Assembly (NCBI GenBank): GCA_014526335.1
Contig: JACTAT010000001.1
Span: 3,834,596 to 3,898,595 of the forward strand
Source: Chrysaora quinquecirrha
Taxonomy: Eukaryota > Cnidaria > Scyphozoa > Semaeostomeae > Pelagiidae
Direction: 5' to 3'
DNA length: 64,000 bases
Under the pieces are notes generated by a model, which saw only the letters and a program-made list of their open reading frames with translations, was not told the DNA's origin and searched no databases. Below, piece after piece: positions 11,852 through 26,700 of the stretch; position 1 is the stretch's first letter; every line of letters starts with the position of its first letter. A program made the position numbers and the translations under genes.

Positions 11852-14770
11852 ATGGAGGACTCCACATCTCCGGAAGATGAGGGGATATTTCTGTCCCTGA
11901 AGCTTTCGAAATAAAAGCTGAAGTAGAAAAACTAACTGCTACAGAAAGAGAAATAATCAACGAAGTCTTGAGAAGAGACGAAGAGGTAACAGGTCAAGAG
12001 AAAAACCGGCTAAAGTGAGTTTTTATGTTTAGCGCTTGAGGTGGCTAGGCCCGTCTTCTCGGACCGAATCGAAACCTAATATCTCGCCAACCCCACCCGG
12101 GTATTTTGTTGTTTTACTCTGCAATTTTTGTTTACTTACCATATCTTTGCACAGCGTTCTTGTTTGGTTTTATTTTCTTAAAGAACTCAGGAAAAGGCAG
12201 AAAAACAGAAGTGAATTTAGTCGGTTCTGTGTTTTGTTTTTGAAAGTTCTTCCGCAACCAAGAAAATTTGCTGGGATTGGTATTTCATTTATCTACGTGG
12301 GTACTGCGCGGTGAACGAGACATTAAACTTCTCATTTTATACTTCAATCTGCATTTCAACAAACCGCCCGCGTGATATCAATCGCTATATTTTCATTTCG
12401 GCAGTGTTTATCATGATATTAAAGATTGTTTAACAAAGATAAAATGTGTTTCATAAATTATGTTTCATAAATTATGTAAAGGACTGCCACAAGCATTATT
12501 GAGCAACAGCTGGTCTGATGTACATACTAACTGTACTGAGTGTTAAATTCTCAGTGATTGCTGTGCTTTTTACTTCCTCATTCCTAAATATCTTAGCAAA
12601 GCTTAGAGAGGAAAACCCAATGGTCTGCATGTTATGACAAATTTCAAGGCACATTTGAAGACCTGCAAAATTGGGTGTGGTTCACTTTAGGTGCCATCTT
12701 GGGGTGTGGTCAACTTCAGTGTTGCCTTAACAACATCTTGGGTTAAGGCAGGTATTGGTCCAAAGTTGGTCTCTTTTGCCCAGTGATCTTAGTGTTTAAT
12801 GAAAGGTTTCCTTAGAGGTGACCGGAAGCAAGGCATCGGGGCACCAGGCAGAGAAGCAACAAACTTAGGGCACAGCAATGGGAAAATCAAAGAATTTACC
12901 CATTCACAATCACCCCTGCTGCCCCCATGCTAACACCCCTGAGTTTCCTTTGTCTTCTATTATCCAAATTGAAAAGGTCATTGAAATTATCAGGCATGCA
13001 AGTCCTATGCTTTCCATGGTGATGCTCAAGTAGTTTTTTGTTGTCCACCTCCCTTAGGTGCCCCCCTCAGTGAAAACAAATCTGCTTCAAATTTTGTGAA
13101 ATTCACCTTGTAAATCCTCTAGGAAATTAAGGCAGTCCCATAATCTCCTCTGTTAGGTGATTGATGGCACAATCTTTCTTTTTTAGCCAATATTTTTATT
13201 GCACATTTAGTGCAGCCCCAGAAGTGATATTAAGGTTAATTAATTTTGTCTGTTATGAAATTAATTGCCATGTTATTACTTCTCCATGAAATTGATCTAA
13301 TAAACATTCTGTCAAATTGTTTTAAAATGTCTAAGAATACAGGTCCTATATCTTTCCTTTCTAATGTGGGAATAATGACTGAATAATGACCAAATCAAGG
13401 CAAACCAATGCCAGTCCTTCTGTAGGTTGTAGGAGAAATTTGCTGATGGAGCAAATGTTGCGGATTGTGACCCCCTGGACAACCCCTTTGCTTTGTCTCT
13501 ATGTTTTCCATTCCCATTTTAGCTTGAAGTTCAAGGTGCTTGTTGCTTAGGGCCAGTTGCTAGGATCTCAGTACCTTGTAGGTTAACTAATCTAGGCCTC
13601 AACCATAGCTGTGATGTTATGGTAGCTGGGGCTAAAACCCCAACCTTGCCGAGCATCTGGTACAACCAGCCAGCTGGATTAGACCACAATACCACAGCAC
13701 CTTCACCTAGCCACTGAACTGCAGACCTTAAAAGCACAAATGGCACAAGTGCTAACCACTACACATTGCTGTCCAGTCCTAAGCAATAATCCTCCTCCAC
13801 AGTTCCTTATGGGCTTTGCTTCTGGAGATAAAAACATTATTCTTTACTTTCAGAGAACTAAAACATGAACTTGATGAGCTTGCAGAAAAAGGAATCCCAG
13901 AAGGCAAAGAGAACCTCTATGGCAGGGCCTGTGCTAGATGTTGTGCTCCACTTGGACTGGTTGTCAATAGGGGATCGTTATGTGCTTGGTGCAGAAAGAA
14001 AATATGCAGAAATTGCAGAAAGCCAATCAGCAGATCTTCATGGATTTGTACCATGTGCTACAAAGAAAGGTATACAACTAGTGGTCTAACACAAGTAAAG
14101 CTTCCTTAATTCAAGAACTAATAGGGCCCCCAACCAAAAGGACCCCCCCACACATTTTTTGCGTTTCACGTTTTTTGGCCATATTATGCTCAAATAGGCT
14201 TCCTAACGTCATCTAATAAATAGTCACTTGACAGGGGACACATCACTTGACCCTGAAATGTACAGGGTTGTGCCCCCAAGTTTTACAAACCAACCCACCT
14301 TTAAGGTATTGTTTTGCACATTCAGCCACCCAGTTTTATGATTTTAGTATGCATTTTGTACCAAATTTTAAGGAAATTTGTTTCTATACCCACTTTTAAG
14401 GTATTTTAGGCATAAATCCGACCCAGTTGTAAGAAATTTTTGAGAAGAAACCCATCCTATGAGGGGCACATACCTGTCAGCTTATATTAGGGACTACCCC
14501 CCCCAGACATCATGTACAGCATTCCTCAAGGTTCTAAAGGGTATATTTTCAAAGACTGTCCTTCCTAAGCACCCCCTCTGGGTTTTATATATTTTCTCAG
14601 ATGTGTCTAAGTCAACCCAGAGTATGAAAGATCAGCGAGCAACTTTAATGGTCAAATTTATTTTTGAAGGGAAATAAAAGCCGAATCTGGGGCTTGGTTT
14701 TACGACAGTCTGCCAAAGAAAAAGAGAGTACAATATGGTAGCTCTTTGTTGAAAAAGTTTGTTCGAAGAC
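11852..14770 (+). CDS. Slp gene, part 1: Slp homology domain with FYVE-type zinc finger
   Basis: Exons 1-3. Exon 1 carries the first SHD helix (LTATEREIINEVLRRDEEV). Exon 2 has the rest of the helix and a zinc finger with four CxxC pairs (CARC, CAWC, CRNC, CTMC) as in rabphilin, granuphilin and other Slps. Exon 3 has the second SHD helix (SGAWFYDSLPKKKRVQYGSS). In the family this region binds GTP-loaded Rab27/Rab3-type GTPases; that binding is inferred here. ATG 11852 is in frame only if the GGGG at 11881-11884 is read as five G; as written, a TGA at 11878 precedes the SHD frame. The SHD itself is intact. Confidence 0.85.
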
Positions 14771-17700
14771 GTAAGTTACCTTCTGACTACCTGGTTAAGT
14801 TTTTTTAACAGTCCTTGTGGAATTACACAGGAAAGAAGCCAGCTAGCGCTAGCTAACCTTTGCATTTGACTTATCCGCTTATCTGGTTAACAGTAAAATC
14901 AAGCAAAACTAATTCTTTCTTCTTAACAAATTTTAAATCCTCAAATTGGCCCACTAGGGGCTTATCAATTTTGGATCTTTTTGGATGGAAGGCAATTCAA
15001 AGGGAAAGGCTTATAATAGGAGGACTTCATAAAAGCTCCATTCAATGCTTCTACCCCCATTCCATTTCCATTGGGAATTCTCAAACAAGAATCTTTTCCT
15101 TGTCGGAGCTCTTGGGAATGAAGAAGAACCTAACAAATCTTTTGTTAGAGTTGGGGCTTTTGAAATGTGGAGGCCTTTATTGAATATTTTCAGACCAAGA
15201 ATGAAGAAGCTAACTTGAGGGTAGACTTATTACATTCGTCATAGTCTACTCTCTCCACCACCCCGTCTCCAACTACGAGGAAACAGCAATTCTGTTGTTG
15301 TAGTTATTGTAGCTGTTTCCAAAAGAGTGGGAGGAATGTAATAAGTCTAGCTCGAGGGGGTGATTCGAGGATTTACGGTATTAGTCTAATCTCTTTTCCT
15401 TAAAGTTCGTTGTTTAGAACCTAGGCTAGAAATATTCACTTTTTTCTTTTTCTTCGTGAACAAGAAGTTTTCTTGTGTTGTTTATGAAACACGTTTTTCA
15501 GGTAAAAGCATGAAGTCTAAGAATTTGTCAAAGTCTCGAAGAATCTCTGAAGATGACCTGGTGACTTCTGGAGAAATCGGTAAGTTATGCGTTTTATCAA
15601 CATTCAGGCACTGGGCAAACGATCAAACATTGTTGGTCAAACATTTGAGATTTGCTTTACAAACAATGTTTGATTGTTCGGCCACGTCACAAAACATTGC
15701 TTGACAAGTAGAACCTGCATAGCGTTGTTTTCAAAAGCCTGTCTCAAGCAAAAGTATTTTGACGAGCAATGTTTTGCAACGTGGCCAACAAGTCCAACAT
15801 TTTACTTGACAAGAAAATGTTAAATGTTTGACTAACAATGTTTGATCGTTTTGCCAGGGTTTAAAGCCCGATTTTAGAGTCCCTGCGGTCTTCAACTATT
15901 CCCAAGGACATTAGAACCTTGATCATTGGAAGAAGCGTGACGATGTTGTCCCAGCAATAACTTGAAAATACACTTCCGCAGTCAAAACTAGATCAGCTGG
16001 GTCAGGCACTGCCCTAGAGTCAATTGCAATACAATGATGTATTATTGGGCAAATAATCAAATACAGAGCTTGATCATCTCCAGCGTCTGCAAAACAGAGC
16101 AAAATGCTAATAGATAGCTCAAGATTGAAGGATATATGAGGTTGCAATTTGCTGTCAGACTCCTTGACTCCAGGATAGGGTGGCTTCACTAGTTTTCTAG
16201 CGGCATGTCCCTGTATTACGGAACTGACGGAAAGTCTAGTGCCCTGGGCTTCTACTCTAGTTTTGGTATTTTTCTATATCAAAATCAAACCGGGTCTGTG
16301 TAAACGGAAAGAGTTCGTCTTTTCAATTGAAATTTTCAACTAATTTCTATTAGTAACTGAATATGCCACATATTTTTAATCATTGCAGAATACACTGTCG
16401 AGCGTACATTTAAACCAAGAAGCCTGGACCCAAAGGACCACGAATACGTTGTAGTCGATCAAGCTGCTGATGGGGATATATCGATAGTTGAAGGTAAAGT
16501 AGCTTCTAATATCAGTTATGAAAGTGAGGCGGCTGCCCTCGATATCGTGCATGAAAGAGATGAAAACGAGGCTGCATCACGTGATGCTGCTATAAACGAT
16601 GTGGTGTTCAGTGATGCAGATATTACTGGTCGTGGTGATGGGATGCTTGAGTATTTAGAACAGAACACAGCCAGTATGGAGCTCGCTCTAGACGATACTA
16701 TACAAAGCGATGTCATTGTTAATGATGATTATGATAGAGCAATAGTGGAAGATGAAGATATAGAGATTACTGGTGACAAAGTTTCCCGAGCAGATTCACG
16801 CCTTGAAGTTCAGATGCATGTTCGATATAATCTAGAAGAAGCAGAAAAGAGTAATGAACTAGATGTAGAAGCTAGTACTACATTATATGAAGATTGTGGA
16901 ACCCCAAACGAATCTCCACTCGACCATAAATCTGTAACAGAAGGAGAGGATAAAACACCACCTTGCGATTCTGCAATCCCCGATGTATCTCTGACTGGAA
17001 AGACTGCAGTATCTGCAGAAGAGGATTCGACCACAGAGGGCGTTGAATTGAATTCTGTTACTTCGAGGGTTGCGTTTTTCATGCAAAAGTCTGATTCAAT
17101 TGAGCAAACGCAAATCGAGATTGAAAAGAGAAAATCAGACGACTATGACGTGCAAGTAACTGAGAAAGAGGCTGAACTTAACGAAGAGGCTGGGCTTCAG
17201 AAAGAGGCTGAATCTGAGATGACAACTGAAGAGAAACCAGATGAGCCTATGGGTAAGTTTAGTTTACCTTTTCGCCCCCTGAAAGCTCTGTAAAACCCAT
17301 TAATGAAAACTGATAAAGTTTTTTTCGGGGGTTTGTCTGAGTTATTATAGTGACCACTATTATAATTTTATTTTCCAATTCTAAGCAATCGACGTTAAAA
17401 TCTAAGTCTGTTTTCATGCGAAGTAACAGTCTAACGGTTACTTGCAAATGGAAAAATGTTTTGTATAGCAAAAAGATTTCTGGAAATTCTCGAAAACATA
17501 TCTCGGTTGATTCTGCTTGTCAAATGTTCAAACATTGGTTGAAAAACAAATTTAAAACGTTTGACAAACAATGTTTGATCGTTTGACCTGAGCTTAAAAC
17601 TACTGAGATTCCATTTCCTTATCAAGAGATTTTATGTAAATTGGTTGATATTGAATCAAAACAGGCTAGTAGTTGCCAGTAGTAGGTATTTCTTGCACTA

Positions 17701-20700
17701 TGATTACGATGCATCTATCTGCCACAGTTTTGAGTGCTGGTCTAACTCAAGTGCAACAGCCGGAAAAGAAACGTATTGCCGCAAGCTTTAACCCTTTCGA
17801 CGATGATTCAGATGTAGAAGCAGAGCAAATTAAAGATAGCCTTGTAAGCCAACAGAAGTATGAGGAAAAAGCAGAAATAAGTGACTTGAGATCTGCTGAA
17901 ATCGGAGTGAAATTGGAAGAATATGGTCTTCCCAATTCTAAAGGATATCAGATCAGAGATGACATAGAGAAAATTCCTGACGTGGAACTGACGAAGCAGC
18001 TTGAAACAGAGGTCGCTGTTGAACAAGCGTTGCTCGAAAAAGAGGCTGGAATAACAGAGAGTAACGAATCTAAAGTTAGCGATTATGAGATGACGAAAAA
18101 TGAAGAAACTGAGATTGTATCTGATGCAGAGCTCAAAAGCGAGCTTGAAATTGAGTCCACAGTACTGAAGATGAAGATTTCTAAAGGAAGGCAAGATTAC
18201 GAAGAAACTTTCGTGAAGGCTGATGGAAAGGACGATTCAGCAAGGCTCACCGCATTGAAAACTGAGGAAAACTCTGGTGTGGAACTATTGGATGAGACTG
18301 AAATTGAAGGTAGTGGGTTTCAAAGGCTGAAACAGTAGGAATTCAGATTAGCAATACCAGAGAAGATCAGACCCTGAAACTGGCACTGCTGATCATGACA
18401 TTGAGACCTCTTCCGTACACGAGGCTGCTGACGATCGAGACAAAGAGCCTACCTCTGAAAGCAATTCGCTGATGATCATGGCAAAATAGATTACCACTGA
18501 CGACAAACAAGACTCTGAAAATGTACGAACTCCAGCCGTGAAGAATGTTGTTGCTTTTTATGAAGAGAAAGAAGTAAAGAAAGAAGTTGTTTCTTTGACA
18601 TTTAATGCGACAGAAAAGTCTTTGGTCTATAACGTTACAGCTGATGTCAGTTCTGAGAAGGAAGTAAAAAGACCTGAAAAAGAAGCAGAAATTTTTGAGA
18701 AGGAAGTAGAAAGTTTTGAAAAAGAAGTGAAGGGTCCTGAGAAGGAACTAAAAGGCTCAGATGAGAAAATGAAGAATTCCGAGAAGGAAGAAGAGATACC
18801 TGAAAAAGTTTGTCCACAAGAAACTAATCAGGAAGGTGTGTTTAATTTCAATTGCTCTTATTCTTAAAAGAAATTATTGAAGGCTTAACTCGATTTTGGT
18901 CTTATTCCATGCTTAATCCCATATAGGTTATTCCATCTAACTAAAGTAGCTTTGATTTGTTCGCTTAAAGAAGCTCGAATTCATTAATAGGCCAAATAAT
19001 TCAAGTTATTTATAACTTAGAGGTTGAACAAATTTTATAAAAATATAAAAATGCAGGTTTATTCAAGTTTTGTTCCAGACTTTAATTAGTTAAATAGGCC
19101 TAGGCTTAAACGATGATCAACTCCTGAAATTTCTCAGCAATAAAACTAATTTTACTTATAACTTTCTCCATTTCCTTTCAGACGATTGACTGAGGACGAC
19201 AACTTGGGTATATAAAGTACAGTAATCATAAAATTTATAACAAGAAGCATAAGTGAAGTATGAGTAATTTCGTAAAGAGCTAGAAGTCATAATCAATATC
19301 AATACGCTGTAATAATGCTTTAAAACCACGGTCTTTTCATTTCAATCTGTAAATAATAACATTGATTAGAGCTACATAGTAACCTTTGCTTTTAGAATCA
19401 CTGACTTTTCTCTCATTTCAGAATCCTTGTTAACCCTCGGTAACCCTCGGTAACTATGCTGCCTCACTTTCATAACGCCTCTCTATGGTAAAATATAAAG
19501 AGGAATATTGCAGTTTGTTTAATACATTTAATCGTTACGCAGTCCCGTTAATTTTCTTTTGAATGCAATGTAAAGGACACTTTATGTCTGATTACGACTG
19601 TTTGATAGCACTTTAAACATTAATTATGTCTCTCTTTCTCTATCTACTTGTAATGTTCTCTATGAACGTTGGTTATCTTTAATTTCCACAGTTCTGTGTC
19701 CTTTTCTGTAATCAGGGTTTTCAGTTCTGCTACTGCTGTTTTTCTCCTTAAACGATTTTCTGATGCTTTCTAGATATGTCGATCGTTGTCTCATAATCCT
19801 GATTCATAATCCTTTCTCTACTATTGTAGTTTCATACAACCAAGAAACTGGTAAAGTAAATGGATATGCAAATCCTCCTGAAGAATATGAAAATACAGAA
19901 GATATTGATGCAATTTTTGAAGAGTACATCCAGAAAGAGAAGGCTGGTCAACCGTCAATAACAACAACTGTACGTGTAATCAATTGAACGATGTCGTCTC
20001 TCCACATGCTTCCTTACTTATTACTTAATTCTGTGATTAAATAGCTCTTTTCATAGTTGGCAAAGCAAGAAAGTCGGTTTCCCGTAGACAGAAAGAGCTC
20101 TTTTTTCCACTTGGAATCTTCAATTCAAGTCAATTTTCTTCGAGCCATCAATCCTTATACAACATGGAAAATATTGCATACTCTACGATCAAATAGAAGC
20201 AGAGCTTATTATTTCCTGGGCCATCAAATTAGAGCTTAAGTTGAAAAATGATACATGATGTTAAGAATACATGAAATACAAAGGCAATCATAACGTAAAA
20301 GTTTATAGAAGTTTGAATGTTAATGTTATATTATTTGCCATTAATTTCAAAGATGTAGGGAGATTTTAATGTCCCTGCATTTTAGGCTGCTCTATATTCC
20401 ACCAATGTCAGTATATACTGTAATCAATGAACTTTTTTAGGAAAGTTATGAGAGCCTCGATAGCAACCGCAGTGACGACGTATACGAGGCTCTGAGGCCG
20501 CAAGTCAAAGTCGCTGGAGAAATCTTACTTGGCTTCAAATATGAAATGCTGTCACAACATTTTGAAATTCAAGTTCATAAAGCAAAGGGATTGGTTGCTG
20601 TCGATACAAGAAAGAATACATCAGATCCGTAAGTTATTTGATTCCTCTTGTTTTAAACACTAATAAGGGTTTGGCCAAACGATAAAACATTGTTGGTCAA

Positions 20701-23700
20701 ACATTTGAAATTTGCTTGTGAGGCAAAATGTTTGACCGTTTGGTTATGTCGCAAAAATGCGTCAAGCAAAAAATATTTTTTCAGCTATATCAAATCTTTG
20801 CACAACAAATTTAGCTTATTCTTGCTTGTGGAGGAATGTTTTCGTGGCCAAACGGTCAAACATTATTGCTCAACATTTAAAGTTTGTTTGTCAGTCAAAA
20901 TGTTTGACCATTTAGCGATGTCGCAATACAATAATTGTCAAACATTTTTGCTAGCGTCAAGCAACAAATGTTTTTGAACTATTTCAAAAACACCCCGCAA
21001 CATATTTGTTTGTGGAGCAAGGTTTTTTAACGTTGCCAAGCGGTGAAACATTGTTTGTAAAGCAAATCTCAAGTATTTGAGAAACACTGTTTGATCGTTT
21101 GGCCAGGGAACAAACTTGAATTGTATCCCACCCTCTAAAAAGCCCCTACAAAAGAAAACAATTTGCAAATAAGCTCCTATCGAATAAACCTGCATTGGGA
21201 ACTTGTTGAAGTTTTCATGAGATTTGTTGTTATGGAGGCACGGACTTTCAACTTATGTTGCTTGTGTTGCTGAGATAACAACCTGGGCAAATTGTTAACA
21301 TAAATGTGCCTCTCCTTCCCAGGTTTCTTGTCGCTATGTGGCTGCACCCTGCTATGTACTATATGCACCCAGACCACGGGTAAAGGAAATCGTAAATGAC
21401 TCTCTTAACGGCTACCGACCAGTGAATTCAGTACTGTTAGGAACAGTTTCCCTGACAGAAATATCAGTAGGCTCGGCCGTTTGGTGCACAGCTTCGCCGT
21501 TATCATTAAAATTATTACTTCGCAACTGATTATGACGGACTGTAGAGCACACTGCAACACTACAGCCCTGTTCTAGGACAAATCCTAGGGGCTACTTTGG
21601 TTAGGCTGCCATCGCATATAACGAGACGCAACGCTTGTGACTCCCACCGGAGGCCGAGCGATGATTACTCTGAATGTGCAGAATGTGCAACTCCCACCGT
21701 TGCCCACACTTATCGAAATTTCATCGCGTTGATATTCTAAGCGCTGGGTAGAAAGAAACTAGATATACAGAAACGCCAGCAACTCATCTCGTAGAGGCGC
21801 CAGAATACACTGGTCGGTAGCCGTAGCCCTAGGCTAGTAGTAGACTTAAAAACAGCAACTTTACTTTACTTTACTTTAAAACAGTAACAGCTACAGCTAT
21901 TAGCCCTTATCAAATGTGCTTACCTTCATTTCAGGTATGTGAAAACATATTTGCGCCAAGATAAAACTCGATCGAACAAGAAGAAAACAAAAGTAAAGAA
22001 ACATACTCTGGAGCCTGTGTTTGATGAAATTTTAACGGTAAGAAACTTAGCATATCTCTCATTTGATATCAGCTTTCTGTATGACTTACGAAAGGTTTGT
22101 AGGCCTTTGTTAAATCAACTCGCAGAAAATAACTATTTATGTGGATACTTGTTGAAGGAATAATGAAGAAACCTTTGTTGATAGCCATCTCAAACTGCAA
22201 AAGAATTCTTACATATCAAACTCAACAAGCTAGCCTGATCTACTGGAGGACGAACATTCAAATTTTAATCCAACTCAACTCGTCTGGAGGTAAATCCAGT
22301 TGAGTCTGCAGGTAGGCTACAACAAGCGGTTTCCCATCTATGGGACCAACTGTACAAAATAATGGGAATTATAATACATGTGTAATAGATTTTCCATATG
22401 CATTTCACAGTACTCGATTATAATAGGAGCTTATTAGTACAATTACTGAAAGAAAGAGACTATTAGTATGCAACTCAGAGTTTCATGATCTCTCAATCAT
22501 CAGGCATACAAGATGTCCTGTATTGGGATCAAGATAGATCAAGTACTAGGAATTATAATAACTATACGTTTTATAGTTTATAGTAGTTGTCATGCAATAC
22601 CTTCTTAGTAAACGGACTTTTGACATCTTTTTTAACAGTATAAGATTGGGTATGAAGATCTACTGGAGAAAGTTCTGGATGTCTCCGTATGGCATAATGA
22701 TACCTTGGGTCAGAACGTGTTTCTTGGAGAAGCACATATTTCAATAGCAGATTACATAGCATCTGGTTATTCTCTAGAAGATCCTGTACCACAAATGTAT
22801 CAACTATCAGAAAGGGTAAGTATTTTTTAAGTTTCCTGTTCAATCTCTTCCCTGTCTAAGGCTTTGTAGCCGGGATCCTTCGTACCATCAGGATCTTCGC
22901 TGCTTGAGTTTTCCGTGCACGCAGAGAACATACGGGTCAGACGATACTTGAGAGACGATTCTCTATCTTGTCTAATCAGCTGACTATAATCTGACTGTAG
23001 GCTGATTGACGCTACTTATTTACAAGGCTTCTAGTGACAGTATTTACAAGAGGACATCTTTTATTGCGCAGTTAGAAATTTTACATGTAACTACTCTATG
23101 TTCTAACAGAAAGTTCTAGTTGTTAATAACAATTTACGTAAATAGATTGAAGGCATAGAAAGATCCTAACGTGCAAGGAGACATATACGTTACATTTGCA
23201 TGAAGTATTCTATTGTTTAAGCTGTTCCTTCTACAGCTACGTTCACAATTCTACGTTTTCTTCTTTATCTGTCCTTGTGGGTCAAAGATGCTGCAAAGCA
23301 ACCTGCTTACATTCTCATTGTGAGACGTTTAAACTGCACTGTAGTCAGTAATGCTTCCCAAATAAAATTTCTAAAAGGCATTTATTGTCTAGCCAGTGCA
23401 CAGGAAGCCCAAACTGGAATACGTTACATAATAAAGCATTAAATTGAATTGTATTGGCATCGCATAACGAGCATTGAAGTGAATTGCTCTGACGTTGATA
23501 TTTTTGTACAATATTCATTATGTATATGTCTATATTTAGACTTATATACAGTACAAAATATCAATTTGGTCTCTGTTCGGGGCTTTGATTTTGTTGAGTT
23601 GTCATTTAATGATGTTTTTGATTTTTAGCAACGAAGCAAAAGTCTATTGAAGCCTGTTGGAGAATTATCCTTGGAGATTATGTACATCCCTCCTGGAGCT

Positions 23701-26700
23701 CCTCCACAGAAGTACCAGAGATCAGCAGACCCCGTTTCTGGCCAGCTCGTTGTAAAGTGCATTGAAGGCAAGGATCTAGAAGGCAGTGAAAACACAAGTC
23801 CATTCTGCAAATTGTAAGTTGAATTTGCATCCCCGTTTCTTCATGTCACAAGTTTAATGACCTACTCCGCCTCCTTTTAATATGATACCCCGCAAGGCTT
23901 ATCTGCTATTAGGCGTTTCCATTACATCAGTGCCTATAGGCTTTCTACGGTGCTTATACGTCGGCTGCCCCTGTAGGTATCCTGACCGAAACTTTAACTC
24001 ATTAAACTTTCTAGTCATAGCCACATAGTCACTCCTTGTCCCTGTACATGTTTGTGTGTATATATTATGGCCATAGATAACACACGAGCCACAAGAATCT
24101 GGAGCAACTCACTGTTTCTCATGTGTGTATACGTATATGTGCCTATCCACGGGCCACTCAGGACACACAAAACTCACGGATCTAGAGACACTCTCTCCGT
24201 GTGTGTTTGCCAGTACCTATAGTCAAGAAGGTGACGGTAAAGGTGAAGGTGAAGTGCTGTTTTAGCGCCAGTCTCTAGGATCTCAGTAGTAGGTTAACTA
24301 ATCGAGACCTCACCCCTGGCTGTGACGTTACCGTGGCTGGGCTCGAACCCTGACCACACTGAGCTCCTCCTGATACCACGAGTCAGCTGGATTACAATCA
24401 TAATAATTATAATAATAACAAATAATTTCTTGTTTTAGGGTCATTTTACCAGTGAAAAATAAAAGCAAAGATCCAAAACACAAGACAACTGTTGAGTCAA
24501 GAACATTGAACCCATATTGGGACCAAGAATTTGTTTTTGATAACATAACATTCAGCGATTTATCAAGCAAGGTACTTCAAGTATCAGTCCACGATGCTTC
24601 AGCTGGCAGTAAGAAGAATTTCTTAGGTGCTGTTAGATTGGGCCTAGGCACTTCAGAGCAAGCGTTTGATGATTCTAATGACAAAGAGTGTGTGACTTGG
24701 CAGAAGATGCTACAAGAGCCAAACAAACGGATTTCAGCGACACTTAGCTTGAGATCGACAATCGAGAGTTTGAAAAGGTTTGGTGATTTTTTTTATGTTT
24801 CATTGAATGTTTCACTGTGCCGGCACACACAGTGTAAGCGAGAGGCCAAAATCGCATCATTTCATATCGTATTCATTTACGTAAGCAAATTCGCCTAATG
24901 TTTTGAGTTAATGAGAGGGTCCTATAATAATTTGAATTGAGAAAGGTAGGCGGTTGTTTGTGTAGAAGAGGTTTTTCACCAGAAGTGAGGCTTATTTAAC
25001 TATAACGCTTGTCCTTGCAAACAGTTGTCTACATCCATCTTCCACTGTCCAAATTGAGAGGCAGTTCACTCCTCGTGCATTCTGGCTATCGAAGAATAGC
25101 TGGGTTTGGTTCTGTCATGCTGATTATTCAGAAGATGTCGCAAAACCTGAAAAATTTGCAGTCAGATTTCGTAACGAAGATGCATTTTGCAGGTTCAAGG
25201 AGTGCTTTGATAAAGCCAAGTCGGAGATTGGAGATGCTGCAGGGTCTGGATCAAATCTCGTACGCATTCTTAAAGAGTGAAAGGCCCAAATCACCATAGA
25301 CCTCTTTCAGTTACACAACTGCGTTTATGAGTAAACCAATGCCTACTTTATTCTCAAAAACAAAGTTTCATAAAGTCTTAGGCCGCTAACCACTAAACAT
25401 CTGTCCTCTCCACCATCCAAGTCAACACAGAACCCTTTTAATGACTAACTACGCTTGTCTAAACAAACGTGTACTTTTTCTGATAGACTTGAAGTTTTGT
25501 TTGATACGTCAAAACCACAAAACAGTGGTCTACTTCCCTCATCGCCATCCAGATCTCTAGAACGTTATTTCAATTATTCAACCTTATTTAGATAAAACAA
25601 ACACCCACTTAATTCTGAGAAACTTGAACGTTTCTTGCTAAACAGCTGCCTAATTCATTCGATTTTGATCACCTCTCGGTTATTTTTACCTCTATAAGCA
25701 AACAATTGTCGAATGTTCGAGATTCTGATTAACATAGAAAACCTCTTTTGTACCTCAAAACATTACTAAATCAAAACATGTACCTATTTCATAAGATTCT
25801 TGCCTGAGATGTTCAGAAGGTTGTTAAATCAGTTGTCAAATTTAACGAGGAATTTGAAATGCAGTGCAGTCGTTGAATTCCAACACCCAGAAGCGTAAAT
25901 AATCAGCAATATTTGTTAAATATGTCACCAAAAGTGTTAGACAAAGTCTTCAAAGTATATTTGTTATAAAGCGTTGAAATTTTGTTGAAAAGTCTTTACC
26001 GAACAGCAAAACTTACTATTGACGATTTTTTTCCTTTCCAGTTCTGCTTCGTTACCGCCTGTTCTTGTTGAAAGAATCGATGAAGTTAAGGAAGAGGTGC
26101 CTGTGAGGGAGAAGAAATCGGTATGGTTTTGCACCCCTTTTTAATTCCAGCTCTTCAATCGTTCAGCTCATAATTATACTCTTGTATCGTTAATTTAGAC
26201 TAACTCATGATTGCATTTTAACTTCCTGGTTCCAACTTTTCGTGCCCTTCTTAGATGAAAGCTGCTTTTAACCTTTTTATAAATCTATTTCTTTCTTCAC
26301 AGGACTCTGTTCTATCGTCAATATCGATATCATCTTTCAATGATTCCTCCAGTTTAAAAGGAGCAAGTCTGAAACCGAAGTTCAAAGCTCAGCCTGATCA
26401 GTATAGCTTGGTGAGATAGACAATCTATTGCATGTTACTTATAGAATCGTTCTTAGCCTGAGCTATGCTTTGCTTTGCTTTGCTTTGCAATTGCAATTGT
26501 CAGTCTCTGGCCAAACTATCAAATGTTTGTTTGTCCAACATGTGTTCTTCAAACCTTTGTTTGTCGAACATTCGTTTGTCAAACATTTGTTTGTAAAACA
26601 CTTTTTGGTAAATCATTTGTTTGATTTATTTGCCAAACATTTCTTTATCAAACATTTGTTTTTCAAACATTTGTTTGTGAATCATTTGTTTGTAAAACGT

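Noticed and set aside
17740..17760. Similarity of GLTQVQQP (17742) to GLTQVKLP after exon 2 (14081)
   Set aside because: Both lie at intron/exon borders and share only about 15 bases; no duplication of the surrounding sequence is seen.
19182..19207. Possible micro-exon between 18834 and 19830 in the Slp gene
   Set aside because: It has an acceptor and a GTATAT donor, but any phase that fits the upstream exon gives a stop, and 18834 joins 19830 in frame without it.
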